Shown here in pieces: positions 32,904 to 43,187 of a DNA stretch of 48,374 bases. Source of the DNA: Clostridia bacterium (lineage in GTDB: Bacteria; Bacillota; Clostridia; Christensenellales; Aristaeellaceae). The stretch lies in contig JAFVXE010000012.1 of assembly GCA_017501255.1 (NCBI GenBank), forward strand, positions 1-48,374. Reading direction: 5' to 3'. Positions within the stretch are counted from its first letter, which is position 1, and the number at the start of each line of letters is the position of its first letter. The translations under genes and the position numbers were made by a program. The notes beneath the pieces were generated by a model, which ran no database searches, was not told where the DNA came from, and saw only the letters and a program-made list of their open reading frames with translations.

Positions 32904-33413
32904 TCAGATGATCTCGATCAGGCACATTTCGGCGGCGTCGCCGCGACGGGGCCCGAGCTTATAAATGCGGGTGTAACCACCAGCACACTTCTTTTCTTCG
33001 TTGCGAGCCTTGAACTTGGGGCCGATCTCGCGGAAGAGCTTCTCAACGACGGGATACTTCACGTCCTTGGTGCGCTCCTTCCAGTCAGCCTTATCTTCAT
33101 CGGCGCGCTGTACATCCTTGAGCTCGTACAGGTAGCTCATGATGATGCGGCGGGCGTGCAGCTTGCTGGGGGCATCGTTCACGGTCTCGATGGTAACCAG
33201 CTGGCCCTTATCGTTGTGGGTTTCCTTGGTAACGGTGATGGTATTGTCACACTCCTGCACAGCCAGAGTGATCAGACGCTCAGCAGCGCGGCGGACTTCC
33301 TTGGCGCGGGCTTCGGTGGTCTCGATGCGGCCGTACCAGATCAGGTTGGTCACCTGATTGCGGAGCAACGCCTTACGCTGGTCGGCGGTACGACCCAATT
33401 TGCGTTGTGCCAT
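32904..33413 (-). CDS. rplQ: 50S ribosomal protein L17 (bL17) with two insertions
   Basis: 169 aa, against about 110-130 for most bacteria. The normal core is present: [42 protein letters not shown], and the C-terminal [19 protein letters not shown]. Two extra segments lie between LITLA and LHARR (about 35 residues) and between YLYEL and VVEKLF (about 25 residues). It lines the exit tunnel region of the 50S subunit. Last gene of the alpha-type operon, followed by a terminator. Confidence 0.97.
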   Translation of the reverse strand: MAQRKLGRTADQRKALLRNQVTNLIWYGRIETTEARAKEVRRAAERLITLAVQECDNTITVTKETHNDKGQLVTIETVNDAPSKLHARRIIMSYLYELKDVQRADEDKADWKERTKDVKYPVVEKLFREIGPKFKARNEEKKCAGGYTRIYKLGPRRGDAAEMCLIEII

Positions 33414-33451
33414 GGTTTTTCTCCTCCTTTGAAGGATGTATCAATCAATCG

Positions 33452-34396
33452 TTATTCGTCGCTGGGGCGCAGGCTCAGGCCCAAACCGGCCAGTTTCTGC
33501 ACCACTTCTTCCAGGCTCTTGCGGCCGAGGTTGCGAACCTTCATCATGTCCTCTTCATTACGCTGGACCAACTCGCCGATGGTATTGATACCGGCGCGCT
33601 TCAAGCAGTTGTAGGCGCGGACGCTCAAATCCAGTTCTTCGATGGTCATATCCAGCGCCTGGCCCTTCTTGTCGTCCTCCTGATCGGCGAAGGTGACGGC
33701 AGCCACCTTGTCGGTCAGACCAACGAACAGGCTCAGGTGCTCGGTGAGGATCTGGGCGGCAGTGCTGATGGCTTCATCAGGCTGCACGCTGCCGTCGGTC
33801 CACACTTCCAGGGTCAGCTTGTCATAGTCCGTAATCTGGCCCACACGGGTATCGGTTACGGTGTAGTTGACCTTTTTGATGGGAGTGAAAATGGAGTCGA
33901 TCGGGATCACACCGATGGGCATGTTGGGGTACTTGTTCTTATCGGCGCTGACATAGCCGCGGCCCTTGTCCACGGTTAAGGTCATCACCAGATGCGCATC
34001 CTCGTTCAGGGTGGCGATATGGGCTTCGGGATCAACGAACTCCAACTCGTCGTCGGTCTTGATGTCCTTCGCCTTTACCTCGGCCGGGCCCGTCACATCA
34101 ATGGTAACGGTCTTGGGCTGGTCCACGTACAGCTTGGCAGAGAGAGTCTTCAGGTTCAGGATGATCTCAGCCACGTCCTCGGTAACGCCGGGAACGGTGG
34201 AGAACTCATGCTGAACGCCCTCAATCTGGATGCTGGTGACCGCTACGCCGGGCAGCGAGCTAAGCAGCACGCGGCGCAGGGCATTGCCCACGGTGTAGCC
34301 GAAGCCGCGCTCCAAGGGCTCGATCACAAAGCGGCCATAGGCGCCGTCCTGGCTGAGCTCCTCGCATTCGATACGCGCTTTTTCGATTTCGATCAT
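33452..34396 (-). CDS. rpoA: RNA polymerase alpha subunit
   Basis: 314 aa, full length. N-terminal assembly domain with [31 protein letters not shown] and [21 protein letters not shown]-terminal domain with [25 protein letters not shown] and [23 protein letters not shown], which contacts UP elements and activators. It stands in its standard place between rpsD and rplQ. Confidence 0.98.
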   Translation of the reverse strand: MIEIEKARIECEELSQDGAYGRFVIEPLERGFGYTVGNALRRVLLSSLPGVAVTSIQIEGVQHEFSTVPGVTEDVAEIILNLKTLSAKLYVDQPKTVTIDVTGPAEVKAKDIKTDDELEFVDPEAHIATLNEDAHLVMTLTVDKGRGYVSADKNKYPNMPIGVIPIDSIFTPIKKVNYTVTDTRVGQITDYDKLTLEVWTDGSVQPDEAISTAAQILTEHLSLFVGLTDKVAAVTFADQEDDKKGQALDMTIEELDLSVRAYNCLKRAGINTIGELVQRNEEDMMKVRNLGRKSLEEVVQKLAGLGLSLRPSDE

Positions 34397-34449
34397 TCGG
34401 TTTACCCTCCTGTTTTATGCCACTAGGTCGAGGGAGTATCGCCAATCTA

Positions 34450-35076
34450 TTAACGGGAGTAGTACTCGACGATCATGTTCTCCTGCAGAGTCAGGTCCAC
34501 ATCGTCACGAGCGGGCAGAGCGCTCACAGTAGCGGTCAGGTTGGCGGCATCGGTGGTGAGCCACTTGGGAACCACGCGATTGATGCCTTCCTTCACGATC
34601 TGGAAGTGCGCCATATCCTTGCGGGTGGAGCGGACGGAGATCACATCGCCCACCTTGCAGGAATAAGAAGGAATGTCAACCTTCTTGCCGTTCACGGTCA
34701 TCAGACCATGGCAAACGAACTGACGAGCCTGGGGACGGCTGGAAGCCAAACCGCTGCGATACACAACGTTGTCCAGGCGCAGCTCCAGCAACTGGAGCAG
34801 GTTTTCGCCGGTGATGCCCTTCATGCCGGTGGCACGAACGAAGGTGCGCTTGAACTGGCCTTCCATCAGACCGTAAGCGCGGCGGGCCTTCTGCTTTTCA
34901 CGCAGCTGCAGACCATACTCGCTGGCCTTGCGCTGACGAGCCTGACCGTGCTGGCCGGGAGGGGTGGGACGGTTCTGCACCGCACACTTGGTGGAGAAGC
35001 ACTTCTCACCCTTCAGGAAGAGCTTGGTGCCCTCGCGGCGGCACATACGGCATACGGAATCGGTATATCTTGCCAT
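34450..35076 (-). CDS. rpsD: 30S ribosomal protein S4 (uS4)
   Basis: 208 aa. It opens MARYTDSVCRMCRREGTKLFLKG, with two N-terminal Cys (CRMC) of the Cys-containing S4 form that binds zinc; CFSTKCAVQNR gives a second Cys pair. The S4 RNA-binding domain is LRLDNVVYRSGLASSRPQARQ. A 16S rRNA assembly initiator and, in E. coli, repressor of the operon that starts at rpsM. GAGGAGG upstream of the ATG. Confidence 0.97.
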   Translation of the reverse strand: MARYTDSVCRMCRREGTKLFLKGEKCFSTKCAVQNRPTPPGQHGQARQRKASEYGLQLREKQKARRAYGLMEGQFKRTFVRATGMKGITGENLLQLLELRLDNVVYRSGLASSRPQARQFVCHGLMTVNGKKVDIPSYSCKVGDVISVRSTRKDMAHFQIVKEGINRVVPKWLTTDAANLTATVSALPARDDVDLTLQENMIVEYYSR

Positions 35077-35099
35077 TGTAATTGTACCTCCTCGATTAC

Positions 35100-35501
35100 T
35101 TACACTCTTCTACGCTTGGGCGGACGGCAGCCGTTGTGCGGGATGGGTGTAACGTCTTTGATCATGTTCACTTCCAGACCGGCAGCCTGCAGGCTACGGA
35201 TAGCAGCCTCACGTCCGGAACCGGGGCCCTTTACATAGACCTCAACGGTCTTCAGGCCATACTCCATAGCAGCCTTGGCAGCGGTTTCAGCGGCCATCTG
35301 GGCGGCGAAGGGAGTAGATTTCTTGCTACCACGGAAACCGAGGCCGCCAGCGCTGGCCCAGGAAAGGGCGTTGCCGTTGGTATCGGTCAGGGTAACGATG
35401 GTGTTGTTAAAGGAAGAACGGATATGCGCAGCGCCACGCTCGACGAGCTTTTTCTCACGGCGCTTGCGAGTAACCTTCTTAAGCTTCTGCTTAGGTGCCA
35501 T
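35100..35501 (-). CDS. rpsK: 30S ribosomal protein S11 (uS11)
   Basis: 133 aa from ATG at 35501 (GGAGGA 9 bases upstream); a GTG 9 bases further up is too close to that site. [27 protein letters not shown] and [22 protein letters not shown], ending [12 protein letters not shown], are the S11 signatures. It forms part of the 30S platform. Confidence 0.97.
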   Translation of the reverse strand: MAPKQKLKKVTRKRREKKLVERGAAHIRSSFNNTIVTLTDTNGNALSWASAGGLGFRGSKKSTPFAAQMAAETAAKAAMEYGLKTVEVYVKGPGSGREAAIRSLQAAGLEVNMIKDVTPIPHNGCRPPKRRRV

Positions 35502-35556
35502 GTTGCTCACTCCTCCATGCTACATCAGCAATGTTCAATGTCTGTTGGCAAAAGAA

Positions 35557-35931
35557 TTACTTAGCCTTCTTCTTGCCGGCGATGGTGCGCTTGGGGCCCT
35601 TGCGGGTACGCGCATTGTTCTTGGTGTTCTGGCCGCGGACAGGCAGGTTACGACGGTGACGGACACCGCGGTAGCAGCCGATTTCCACCAGACGCTTGAT
35701 GTTCAGGGAAACCTCACGACGGAGATCACCTTCCACCTTGACGTTGTGCTCGATGTAGTCACGGAGCTTGCTGACTTCGTTCTCGGTCAGATCCTTGACG
35801 CGGGTATCGGGATTGATCTCGGTGTTAGCCAGGATTTCCTTGGAAGTAGCCAGGCCGATACCGAAGATGTAAGTCAGACCGATCTCCACACGCTTTTCTC
35901 TGGGCAGGTCAACGCCCGCAATACGTGCCAT
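35557..35931 (-). CDS. rpsM: 30S ribosomal protein S13 (uS13)
   Basis: 124 aa from ATG at 35931 ([21 protein letters not shown] upstream). [17 protein letters not shown] is the helix-two-turn-helix region; [26 protein letters not shown] is the conserved basic tail that contacts tRNA and S19. First gene of the promoter-led rpsM-rpsK-rpsD-rpoA-rplQ unit. Confidence 0.97.
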   Translation of the reverse strand: MARIAGVDLPREKRVEIGLTYIFGIGLATSKEILANTEINPDTRVKDLTENEVSKLRDYIEHNVKVEGDLRREVSLNIKRLVEIGCYRGVRHRRNLPVRGQNTKNNARTRKGPKRTIAGKKKAK

Positions 35932-36135
35932 TTGGTTACACCTCCATAGAATGTGCTCTCTTGAGCCAAGGGTCTCTTGTAGTTGGCCGTGTAAGCGTAG
36001 AGTAAGCTGAGCACAGCCCAAGACCCCGCACAGCTGTTGCCATGCTTTGTCAATGATGATGTTTCTGCAGGCCCATGGTCACAGGTACGGGTTAAGCACC
36101 TATGCAGCCGCCCATGGCTCCACGCATACTCCAAC
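35932..36135 (-). promoter_or_regulatory. Structured ~200-nt leader of the rpsM operon (candidate S4 autoregulatory site)
   Basis: Transcribed region between the promoter and rpsM; no gene seen. It has a hairpin CATAGGTGC/GTACCTGTG (36104-36096 with 36088-36080, nine pairs including two G.U, loop 36095-36089), flanked on each side by a CCATGG palindrome (36112-36117 and 36073-36078) that can pair with each other. In E. coli the alpha operon with the same genes has a leader structure bound by S4. No terminator-like T-run lies within it. Confidence 0.5.
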
Positions 36136-36141
36136 TTTTGA

Positions 36142-36171
36142 ATTATAACATGACAATTTGCCAAATGTAAA
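36142..36171 (-). promoter_or_regulatory. Internal promoter ahead of rpsM
   Basis: Minus strand TTTACA (36171-36166), 18 bases, TATAAT (36147-36142), in the AT-rich stretch after the rpmJ terminator. With the terminator it makes rpsM-rplQ a separate unit. Confidence 0.8.
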
Positions 36172-36220
36172 GAGCTTTACCAAAAGATTTTTTGAAAAGT
36201 TCGTTTTTTTGCCAGAACCA

Positions 36221-36257
36221 AAAACCGCTGTGCAGCATTGCGCCGCACAGCGGTTTT
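36221..36257 (-). terminator. Terminator after rpmJ, second of two tandem hairpins
   Basis: 13-bp stem AAAACCGCTGTGC (36257-36245 on the minus strand, and 36233-36221), loop of 11, ending GGTTTTTGG. A smaller hairpin (36275-36299, GGCTGGA/TCCAGCC with a T loop) stands between it and the rpmJ stop. Confidence 0.85.
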
Positions 36258-36308
36258 GTGTATGAACCCAGTCTGACGGCTGGAAAAATCCAGCCTGTCA
36301 ACCCGGCA

Positions 36309-36464
<156 letters not shown>

Positions 36465-36686
36465 TTAGTTCTTGCTGCGCCAGGTGATTCTACCGCGGGT
36501 CAGATCATAGGGCGAAAGCTCCACGGTCACTTTGTCACCGGGATAGATGCGGATGAAGTTCATGCGCATCTTGCCGGAAATCTGTGCCATGATCATATGC
36601 CCGCCGGGGAGCTCCACCTTGAAATTTGCGTTGGGAAGCGCCTCAGTTACGGTGCCTTCCATTTCAATGACATCACTCTTAGACAA
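36465..36686 (-). CDS. infA: Translation initiation factor IF-1
   Basis: 73 aa, normal length, OB fold: [61 protein letters not shown]. It blocks the ribosomal A site during initiation. The start codon is TTG (36686) with AGGAGG 9 bases upstream. It overlaps the KOW gene by 8 bases. Confidence 0.97.
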   Translation of the reverse strand: MSKSDVIEMEGTVTEALPNANFKVELPGGHMIMAQISGKMRMNFIRIYPGDKVTVELSPYDLTRGRITWRSKN

Positions 36687-37017
36687 ACGCGCAATCCTCC
36701 TTCTGCTGCGTTACGGCGTTATTCACGCCCTGGGTTTCCTGTTGATATTGTTCCCACACATTCTTCAGCTGCTTGCGTATATCGCTGTCTGCAATGGCAC
36801 CGCCGCTGCCGCCTTTTCCCTCCACCGCAATGGTGAGGGGATAAGCCCGAAGATGCAGGACATTCTTTCGTTTTGGTTTTTGCAATGTACGGGTTCTGCC
36901 ATCCACCAGAAGAACCGTCTTCTGATCAATCACTTTCAGCACCGCACAAATGCTTCCGGCGTCATGGCCCTGGGTAACCAGTACCACCCGTCCGGTTTCT
37001 GCCACGCTTGCTTTCAC
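36679..37017 (-). CDS. KOW-domain RNA-binding protein (L14e-like)
   Basis: 112 aa. The N-terminal half, [24 protein letters not shown] and [22 protein letters not shown], is the KOW motif module often found between map and infA in Clostridia and likened to archaeal L14e. The C-terminal half is helical and Gln-rich. It overlaps map by 4 bases and infA by 8, so it is coupled to both. A role in ribosome function is likely by position; the exact function is unknown. Confidence 0.85.
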   Translation of the reverse strand: MKASVAETGRVVLVTQGHDAGSICAVLKVIDQKTVLLVDGRTRTLQKPKRKNVLHLRAYPLTIAVEGKGGSGGAIADSDIRKQLKNVWEQYQQETQGVNNAVTQQKEDCAFV

Positions 37018-37793
37018 TCTGCTTCCTCCGTCAGAACATAGCCCGGGAAGGTAAGCAGCTCAGGAAGGCCTTTTTCGTTGATGGCCATGGTATGCTCATA
37101 GTGAGAGCAGATGCTGCCATCATCGGTGACGATGGTCCAGCCGTCATCCAACTGAGAGACCGAATAATCACCCATGGCGATCATGGGCTCCACAGCGATG
37201 GTCATACCGGCACGAAGCCGGACGCCATGGCCGGGACGGCCAAAGTTGGGAATGCTGGGATCCTCGTGCATATTCCGTCCGATACCGTGACCGGTCAGGT
37301 CCCGGATGACGCCGTAGCCGAAGCTCTCAGCGTGCTGCTGGACAGCATAGCCGATATCGCCGATGTGTGCGCCGTTGATGGCTGCCCGGGCTCCTTTGAA
37401 GAAGCACTGTTCAGTCACATCAATCAACTGCTGTGCTTCAGCAGAGATCTTGCCAACGCCCACGGTGAATGCACTGTCCGCCTGCCAGCCGTCCAAAATC
37501 AGGCCGCAGTCCACGGAAAGCACATCGCCTTCCTGGAGGATCACGTCATCCGCAGGGATGCCGTGCACTACCTCATCGTTCACAGAAGCACAGATGCTTG
37601 CCGGATAACCCTGATAATCCAGAAAAGAGGGAATGGCTTTGTGCTTGCGGATCAACTGTTCCGCATACACGTCCAGTTCAGTGGTGCTCATGCCGGGCTT
37701 GATAGCTTCCCGCAGGTGACAGAGCACCTCGTAGAGAAGCGCGCCGGACTTGCGCATACACTGAAGCTGTTCCGCATTTTTCAGATAGATCAT
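37014..37793 (-). CDS. map: Methionine aminopeptidase, type I
   Basis: 259 aa. It removes N-terminal Met from nascent proteins. Metal ligands are visible in [18 protein letters not shown] (substrate His), [20 protein letters not shown] (two Asp), [18 protein letters not shown] (His), VEPMI (Glu) and EHTM (Glu). ATGA overlap with adk. It has no N-terminal zinc-finger extension. Confidence 0.97.
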   Translation of the reverse strand: MIYLKNAEQLQCMRKSGALLYEVLCHLREAIKPGMSTTELDVYAEQLIRKHKAIPSFLDYQGYPASICASVNDEVVHGIPADDVILQEGDVLSVDCGLILDGWQADSAFTVGVGKISAEAQQLIDVTEQCFFKGARAAINGAHIGDIGYAVQQHAESFGYGVIRDLTGHGIGRNMHEDPSIPNFGRPGHGVRLRAGMTIAVEPMIAMGDYSVSQLDDGWTIVTDDGSICSHYEHTMAINEKGLPELLTFPGYVLTEEAE

Positions 37794-38419
37794 CGGCTTG
37801 CCTCAAGAGCGGCCAGAACCGCAGCAGTCACCGCTTCGGGAGCATCAGCAGCGTTCACGGAACGCAGCAGACCAGCCTTCTGATAGAAATCGATCAGGGG
37901 CGCGGTCTTGGCATGATACACCGTCAGACGGTTCAGCACCGTTTCGGCCTTATCGTCATCACGCTGGATCAGCGTGGTGCCGTCCACCTTGCAGGTGGTT
38001 TCATCGCCAAGGTAATCCACATGGTAGGGAGCGCCGCACTGGGGACACACACGGCGGCCGCTGAGACGCTTCACCAGCACCTCGTCAGCCACAGCCAGGT
38101 CCACCACAGCGTCAATCTTGGCAATGCCGGACAGCGCCTCGGCCTGCTCCACTGTACGGGGGAAACCGTCCAGAATGTAGCCGCCCTGGCAGTCGTCCAT
38201 GGCCAGACGTTCCTTGACGATAGCGATCACCACTTCGTCAGGAACCAACTGACCAGCATCCATGTAAGCCTTGGCTTTGAGACCCGTCTCGGTCTGGTTG
38301 GCAATGGCAGCGCGAAGCATATCACCGGTGGAAATCTGAGGAATGTTCAGCTTTTCACAGATCTGCTTGGCCTGGGTGCCTTTACCGGCGCCGGGAGGGC
38401 CCAGAAAGATGATATTCAT
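37790..38419 (-). CDS. adk: Adenylate kinase
   Basis: 209 aa. P-loop GPPGAGKGT (7-15), substrate motif [29 protein letters not shown]. The LID is of the zinc type: [12 protein letters not shown] and later TTCKVDG give three Cys, the fourth ligand being Asp as in several Gram-positive enzymes. It interconverts AMP + ATP and 2 ADP. Ribosome site AAGGAGG, start at 38419. Confidence 0.97.
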   Translation of the reverse strand: MNIIFLGPPGAGKGTQAKQICEKLNIPQISTGDMLRAAIANQTETGLKAKAYMDAGQLVPDEVVIAIVKERLAMDDCQGGYILDGFPRTVEQAEALSGIAKIDAVVDLAVADEVLVKRLSGRRVCPQCGAPYHVDYLGDETTCKVDGTTLIQRDDDKAETVLNRLTVYHAKTAPLIDFYQKAGLLRSVNAADAPEAVTAAVLAALEASR

Positions 38420-38498
38420 GATACCGCAACCTCCTTATTCAGCACAATGAAGCGGTTTCGTAAGGATACGGATGAATGCCGCCGGCACGGGCCGGCTG

Positions 38499-38527
38499 AT
38501 GATACCACAATCAGTAGCCTATGCCAA
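38499..38527 (-). promoter_or_regulatory. Possible internal promoter ahead of adk
   Basis: Minus strand TTGGCA (38527-38522), 17 bases, TATCAT (38504-38499), within the 144-base gap after secY. The same gap carries a GCCGGC-N4-GCCGGC hairpin (38480-38495). It could supply adk-map-infA independently of the spc operon. Confidence 0.5.
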
Positions 38528-38563
38528 ACCGTGCAGGCGGCTTTTATCATCCGTGCACTGTCA

Positions 38564-39856
38564 TCAGGACAGCTTGTCGTAGTTGCGGGCAGCCAGCATA
38601 TCGTCCAGCTGACGCTTGGTTTCCAGCGCAACGCTCACAGCGATCAGGAGGCTGCTGGCGGCAAAGGGAATCTGTACCTGGGCAGCTTCGGTGATGATGT
38701 TGGGCAGCGTGGCCAGTACGGCCAGGAACAAAGCGGCAAACAGGATGAGGCGGTTGTTGATGCGCTTGAGGTAATCCGCAGTGGGCTTACCGGGACGCAC
38801 AGAGGGGATGGCACCGCCCTGCTGCTGAATATTCTTGGCCATCTCATCCGGCTGGAAGGAGATGGAAGAATAGAAGTAAGTGAAAGCGATGATCAACAGA
38901 GCGCAGACGATCATGTACAGGGGAGAAGTTGCGCTCATGTTGTTCATCCACCACTGGTACAAGCCGCTGGTGGACTTGGAGGCCAGCTGGATGATGGTTC
39001 CGGGGAACGCCATGAAGGAGTAGGCGAAGATCAGAGGCAGCACGCCCACGCTGACAACCTTCAGCGGGATGATGCTGTTCTGACCGCCGTACATCTTGCG
39101 GCCGGAAACACGCTTCGCATAGTTGACATTGATGCGGCGAACGCCCATGTCGATGAAGGTCACGATCAGGATCATGACCAGAGCCAGCAGCAGCACGCCC
39201 AGGAACTTGAGCCAGTTGCCAACGGTGGGCTGGGCAATGGCAGTCATGAGCAGGTTGCTGTAGCCAGAGAACAGGTTGACCACGATACCGACGAAGATCA
39301 GCAGGGAGATACCGTTGCCGATGCCCTTTTCGGTGATGCGCTCACCCATCCACATGGCCAGAGCAGTACCGGCAGCCATGCTGGCGCCGACCAGAACGTA
39401 GTTGTACCAGCCGGGCTTGATGAAGCCAACGCTGCTCACCAGACCAATGGCCTGGACCACAGCCAGAACAACCGTCACATAACGGGTGATCTGGGCAATC
39501 TTCTTCTGGCCATCGGGGCCGCTCTTGGACAGACGCTCAAGAGCGGGGATAGCGATGGTCAGAAGCTGCATGATAATGGAGCTGTTGATGTAGGGGCTCA
39601 CACCCATGGCCATGATGGTCAGCTGACTGAAAGCATTACCAGTCATCATGTTCATCAACTGGAGCAGGGGCAGATCGCGCATACCAGCTTCATTCAGGCG
39701 GGCGATGTCAACGCCGGGAGCGGGAATAACGCTCACCAGACGGAACAGCACCAGCATAACGAAGGTATAGATCAGCTTGGAGCGGATATCCTTTACCTTC
39801 CAGGCATTGCGAAGAGATTGCCAAACGGACACCTTATTGGTAGCGTTCTTGGCCAT
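38564..39856 (-). CDS. secY: Protein translocase subunit SecY
   Basis: 430 aa, ten membrane helices, normal length. FRLVSVIPAPGVD (plug and first helices), INSSIIMQLLTIAIPALERLSKSG, MGVRRINVNYAKR (cytoplasmic loop), YMIVCALLIIAFTYFYSSISFQPDEMAKN and GKPTADYLKRINNR are conserved SecY blocks. It forms the channel for protein export. The start lies 1 base after the rplO stop. Confidence 0.98.
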   Translation of the reverse strand: MAKNATNKVSVWQSLRNAWKVKDIRSKLIYTFVMLVLFRLVSVIPAPGVDIARLNEAGMRDLPLLQLMNMMTGNAFSQLTIMAMGVSPYINSSIIMQLLTIAIPALERLSKSGPDGQKKIAQITRYVTVVLAVVQAIGLVSSVGFIKPGWYNYVLVGASMAAGTALAMWMGERITEKGIGNGISLLIFVGIVVNLFSGYSNLLMTAIAQPTVGNWLKFLGVLLLALVMILIVTFIDMGVRRINVNYAKRVSGRKMYGGQNSIIPLKVVSVGVLPLIFAYSFMAFPGTIIQLASKSTSGLYQWWMNNMSATSPLYMIVCALLIIAFTYFYSSISFQPDEMAKNIQQQGGAIPSVRPGKPTADYLKRINNRLILFAALFLAVLATLPNIITEAAQVQIPFAASSLLIAVSVALETKRQLDDMLAARNYDKLS

Positions 39857-39857
39857 C

Positions 39858-40298
39858 TTACTTCACCTCGGCTTTCCCGCCGACCGCCTCGATCTTTTCC
39901 TTGGCAGACTCGGTGAACTTCGCGGCTTCCACAGTGAGCTTCTTGGTGAGCTCGCCATTGCCCAGAACCTTCACACCGTCCATGGTCTTCTTGATGATAC
40001 CGGCAGCCTTGAGCAGCTCAGCATTCACCACAGTACCTTCGGTGAACACTTCCAGCTGGCCAACGTTCACTTCAGCATATTCCATACGGAAGATGTTTGT
40101 GAAGCCCTTCTTGGGCACGCGACGGTACAGGGGCATCTGGCCGCCCTCGAAGCCGGGGCGCTTGCCGCCGCCGGAGCGGGCCTTGGCGCCCTTGTGACCC
40201 TTACCGGAGGTCTTACCCAGACCGGAACCCACGCCTCGACCGAGACGCTTGGCAGCGGTGGTGGAACCTGCGGCGGGTGCCAACTCGTGCAGTTTCAT
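39858..40298 (-). CDS. rplO: 50S ribosomal protein L15 (uL15)
   Basis: 146 aa. It opens [20 protein letters not shown], with [20 protein letters not shown] (Gly-rich rRNA-binding segment), [12 protein letters not shown], and a C-terminal [12 protein letters not shown]. Standard place between rpmD and secY. Confidence 0.98.
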   Translation of the reverse strand: MKLHELAPAAGSTTAAKRLGRGVGSGLGKTSGKGHKGAKARSGGGKRPGFEGGQMPLYRRVPKKGFTNIFRMEYAEVNVGQLEVFTEGTVVNAELLKAAGIIKKTMDGVKVLGNGELTKKLTVEAAKFTESAKEKIEAVGGKAEVK

Positions 40299-40311
40299 TT
40301 GGGTTCCCTCC

Positions 40312-40494
40312 TTAGTCGTTGATTTCCTTAACGTCGATCATGTGCTTGACACGGAAGATCTGGCCGCGGATGCAGGCGTTGTCTTCCTTCACCACAGTCT
40401 GGCCGATCTTACGCAGACCCAGCGCAGCCACGGTGTCCTTGTGAACCTGGAGGCAAGCGATGGGCGACTTCTTGAGAGTGATCTGCAGTTTCAT
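40312..40494 (-). CDS. rpmD: 50S ribosomal protein L30 (uL30)
   Basis: 60 aa from ATG at 40494 (GGAGG upstream). [31 protein letters not shown] and [14 protein letters not shown] are the L30 pattern. Confidence 0.96.
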   Translation of the reverse strand: MKLQITLKKSPIACLQVHKDTVAALGLRKIGQTVVKEDNACIRGQIFRVKHMIDVKEIND

Positions 40495-40508
40495 CGTCAA
40501 CGTCCTCC

Positions 40509-41006
40509 TTAGCCCAGAATTTCTTCCACGGACTTGCCGCGGAGCTTGGCAACCTGCTCGGCGCTGCGCAGCTGCTTCAGAGCCTCGATGGTAGCCTTGA
40601 CCATGTTGATCTTATTGTTGGAACCGTAGCTCTTGGTGCGGATGTCCTTCACACCAGCCAGCTCCAGCACAGCACGGGCAGCGCCACCGGCGATAACACC
40701 AGTACCTTCGGGAGCGGGCAGCAGGTGCACCTTGCTGGTGGAGAAGCCGGCCTTGATCTCGTGAGGAATGGAAGTACCGACCAGGGGAACGTTCACCAGA
40801 TGCTTCTTGGCATCTTCGGTGCCCTTGCGGATGGCTTCGGTGATTTCCACAGCCTTGCCCATGCCGACGCCAACGCGACCCTTTTCGTCGCCGACGACGA
40901 CCAGAGCAGAGAACCGGAAATTCTTACCGCCCTTAACGGTCTTAGAAACACGGTTTACAGTAACGAGTCTCTCTTTGAACTCGCTTTCCTGTGCCTGTCG
41001 TTGCAT
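40509..41006 (-). CDS. rpsE: 30S ribosomal protein S5 (uS5)
   Basis: 165 aa from ATG at 41006 (AGGAGG 8 bases upstream); an open frame continues upstream into rplR and is not used. [40 protein letters not shown] and [19 protein letters not shown] are the S5 signatures. Confidence 0.98.
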   Translation of the reverse strand: MQRQAQESEFKERLVTVNRVSKTVKGGKNFRFSALVVVGDEKGRVGVGMGKAVEITEAIRKGTEDAKKHLVNVPLVGTSIPHEIKAGFSTSKVHLLPAPEGTGVIAGGAARAVLELAGVKDIRTKSYGSNNKINMVKATIEALKQLRSAEQVAKLRGKSVEEILG

Positions 41007-41022
41007 GCGTTCGTCCTCCTTC

Positions 41023-41391
41023 TTAGAATTCCAGTCCGGCTTCACGAGCGCCAGCAGCCAACTCGGCCACGCGGCCAGTGTACACATAGCCACCGCGGTC
41101 GAAGACGACCTTCTTGATGCCCGCTTCGGACGCACGCTCGGCGATCAGCTTACCAACGATCTTGGCAGCGCCCTTCTTGTCGGTATCCTTGATCTGAGCC
41201 ATCACGTCCTTCTCCTGAGTGGAGGCGGCCGCGAGGGTAACGCCCTTGGTATCATCAATGATCTGGGCGTAGATGTTATTCAGGCTGCGGTATACGCACA
41301 GACGCGGCATTTCGGGGGTGCCGCTGATCTTCTTGCGTACACGGGCATGACGGATCTTACGGTCCGTGTTGCGGTCACGCGTCTTAAACAT
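41023..41391 (-). CDS. rplR: 50S ribosomal protein L18 (uL18)
   Basis: 122 aa. [38 protein letters not shown] and [20 protein letters not shown] are conserved; it binds 5S rRNA. Confidence 0.98.
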   Translation of the reverse strand: MFKTRDRNTDRKIRHARVRKKISGTPEMPRLCVYRSLNNIYAQIIDDTKGVTLAAASTQEKDVMAQIKDTDKKGAAKIVGKLIAERASEAGIKKVVFDRGGYVYTGRVAELAAGAREAGLEF

Positions 41392-41412
41392 TTGCGTTCA
41401 ATCCCCTTTCGA

Positions 41413-41955
41413 TTACTTACCGGTCTTGCCTTCCTTGCGGCGGATAACTTCGTCTTCGTACTTGATGCCCTTGCCCAGGTAGGGTTCAGGCTTACGAATG
41501 GCGCGGATATCGGCGGCAAGGTTGCCAACCTGCTGCTTATTGATGCCCTTGACGACGATCTTGGTCTGCTCAGGGGTTTCAAAAGTGATGTTTTCGGGGG
41601 CGTCCAGGATGACGGGGTGGGAGAAACCGATGTTGATGGTCAGCTTCTTGCCGCCTTCAGCCTGGGCACGGTAACCGGTACCAACCAGCACCAGGGTCTT
41701 CTGGAAACCCTCGGTAACGCCAACAACCATGTTGTTGACCAGGCTGCGGTACAGGCCGTGCATAGCGCGGTGGGGCTTGGCGTCGCTGGGACGCTCCACA
41801 TAGATCACGCCGGCTTCCTGCTTCAGGGTGATGTCGCGGTTGACCGCCTGGGTCAGCTCGCCCTTGGGGCCCTTCACCGTTACGGTGTTATCGTCGCCCA
41901 CAGTCACCGTCACGCCAGCGGGAACCGTGATCGGAAGTTTTCCGATTCGAGACAT
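41413..41955 (-). CDS. rplF: 50S ribosomal protein L6 (uL6)
   Basis: 180 aa. It opens [37 protein letters not shown] and the C-terminal signature [20 protein letters not shown] follow. Confidence 0.98.
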   Translation of the reverse strand: MSRIGKLPITVPAGVTVTVGDDNTVTVKGPKGELTQAVNRDITLKQEAGVIYVERPSDAKPHRAMHGLYRSLVNNMVVGVTEGFQKTLVLVGTGYRAQAEGGKKLTINIGFSHPVILDAPENITFETPEQTKIVVKGINKQQVGNLAADIRAIRKPEPYLGKGIKYEDEVIRRKEGKTGK

Positions 41956-41982
41956 TGTCTTACACCTCCATTGCGTGTCGGA

Positions 41983-42384
41983 TTACCAGATGTAGGCGAG
42001 CACTTCGCCGCCGATGTTTTCCTTGCGGGCTTCCTTATCAGTCATCAGACCCTTAGAGGTAGAGACGATAGCGATGCCCAGACCGCCCAGAACCTTGGGC
42101 AGTTCTTCGGAGCGAGCATACACGCGCAGGCCGGGCTTGGAAATACGCTTCAGGCCGGCGATGACGGGCTGCTGCTTGCCGTTGACATACTTGAGGACGA
42201 TCTTAATGGAACCCTGGGGGCCATCATCGATGAAGTCCACAGACTTAACATAACCTTCCGCCAAGAGGATCTTGGCGATCGCCTTCTTGGTGTTGCTGGC
42301 GGGCAGAACGACGGCGTCGTGCTTCGCGATCTGCGCATTGCGGATGCGAGTCAGCATATCGGCGATGGGATCATTCACAACCAT
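41983..42384 (-). CDS. rpsH: 30S ribosomal protein S8 (uS8)
   Basis: 133 aa. [20 protein letters not shown] at the start and the C-terminal [20 protein letters not shown], ending VLAYIW, are the S8 hallmarks. In E. coli S8 represses the spc operon; no such site was sought here. Confidence 0.98.
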   Translation of the reverse strand: MVVNDPIADMLTRIRNAQIAKHDAVVLPASNTKKAIAKILLAEGYVKSVDFIDDGPQGSIKIVLKYVNGKQQPVIAGLKRISKPGLRVYARSEELPKVLGGLGIAIVSTSKGLMTDKEARKENIGGEVLAYIW

Positions 42385-42413
42385 GTTAGAACCTCCTTCC
42401 GTTCTTTACCCGC

Positions 42414-42599
42414 TTACCAACTGGCCTTGCGGACACCGGGGATTTGGCCCTTGTAGGCCAGCTCTCTGAAGCAGATACGGCAGATGCCGTACTTGCGCAG
42501 CACGGAGTGCGGACGGCCGCACAGACGGCAACGCGTGTAAGCGCGAGTAGAGAACTTGGGCTCACGAGCCTGCTTGATTTTCATGCTTGTCTTGGCCAC
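42414..42599 (-). CDS. rpsN: 30S ribosomal protein S14, zinc-binding type Z
   Basis: 61 aa from a GTG at 42599 with GGGAGAT about 7 bases upstream; the longer open frame does not match the family. The Cys pairs CRLCGRPH and CRICFREL form the zinc site of type Z S14, ending [11 protein letters not shown]. Confidence 0.97.
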   Translation of the reverse strand: MAKTSMKIKQAREPKFSTRAYTRCRLCGRPHSVLRKYGICRICFRELAYKGQIPGVRKASW

Positions 42600-42622
42600 T
42601 GTTTTTATCTCCCTTCTCTTGC

Positions 42623-43171
42623 TTACTGAGCCTGGACGAACGGCATACCGAGCAGACGGAGCAATTCCTTGCATTCCTCGTCGGTCTTGGCCGTGGTGAC
42701 GAAGATCATTTCCATGCCGCGGATCTTTTCCACCTTATCGTACTCGATTTCGGGGAAGAGCAGCTGTTCACGGATACCCAGAGCGTAGTTGCCGCGGCCG
42801 TCGAAGGCCTTGTCGCTTACGCCACGGAAGTCGCGAACACGGGGCAGGGCGATGTTGACCAGCTTATCCATGAACTCTTCCATGCGGGCACCACGCAGGG
42901 TGACCTTGGCGCCGACGTTCATGCCCTCACGGAGCTTGAAGTTGGCGATGGACTTGCGGGCCTTGGTGACCATGGGCTTCTGGCCGGCGATGGTAGCGAG
43001 CTCGCTCACAGCAACTTCCAGAGCCTTGGGGTTATCCTTGCAGTCGCCCAGACCCATGTTGATGACGATCTTGGCGAGCTTGGGGATTTCCATAACGTTC
43101 TTGTAGCCGAACTTCTGCTGAAGGGCAGGTGCGGCTTCGTTCAGGTACTTCTCCTTAATACGGGTAGCCAT
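42623..43171 (-). CDS. rplE: 50S ribosomal protein L5 (uL5)
   Basis: 182 aa. [40 protein letters not shown] and the C-terminal [20 protein letters not shown] are conserved. It contacts 5S rRNA and the P-site tRNA. Confidence 0.98.
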   Translation of the reverse strand: MATRIKEKYLNEAAPALQQKFGYKNVMEIPKLAKIVINMGLGDCKDNPKALEVAVSELATIAGQKPMVTKARKSIANFKLREGMNVGAKVTLRGARMEEFMDKLVNIALPRVRDFRGVSDKAFDGRGNYALGIREQLLFPEIEYDKVEKIRGMEMIFVTTAKTDEECKELLRLLGMPFVQAQ

Positions 43172-43187
43172 TTACCTATCCCTCCTA

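Noticed and set aside
37913..39916. 667-codon open frame on the plus strand opposite secY and adk
   Set aside because: It lies antisense to clearly conserved genes, is Gln/His-rich and has no recognisable domain. Long antisense frames arise from GC-rich third positions here.
40768..42456. 562-codon plus-strand frame opposite rpsE, rplR, rplF and rpsH
   Set aside because: Ribosomal protein genes on the other strand are unmistakable; no domain in the antisense product.
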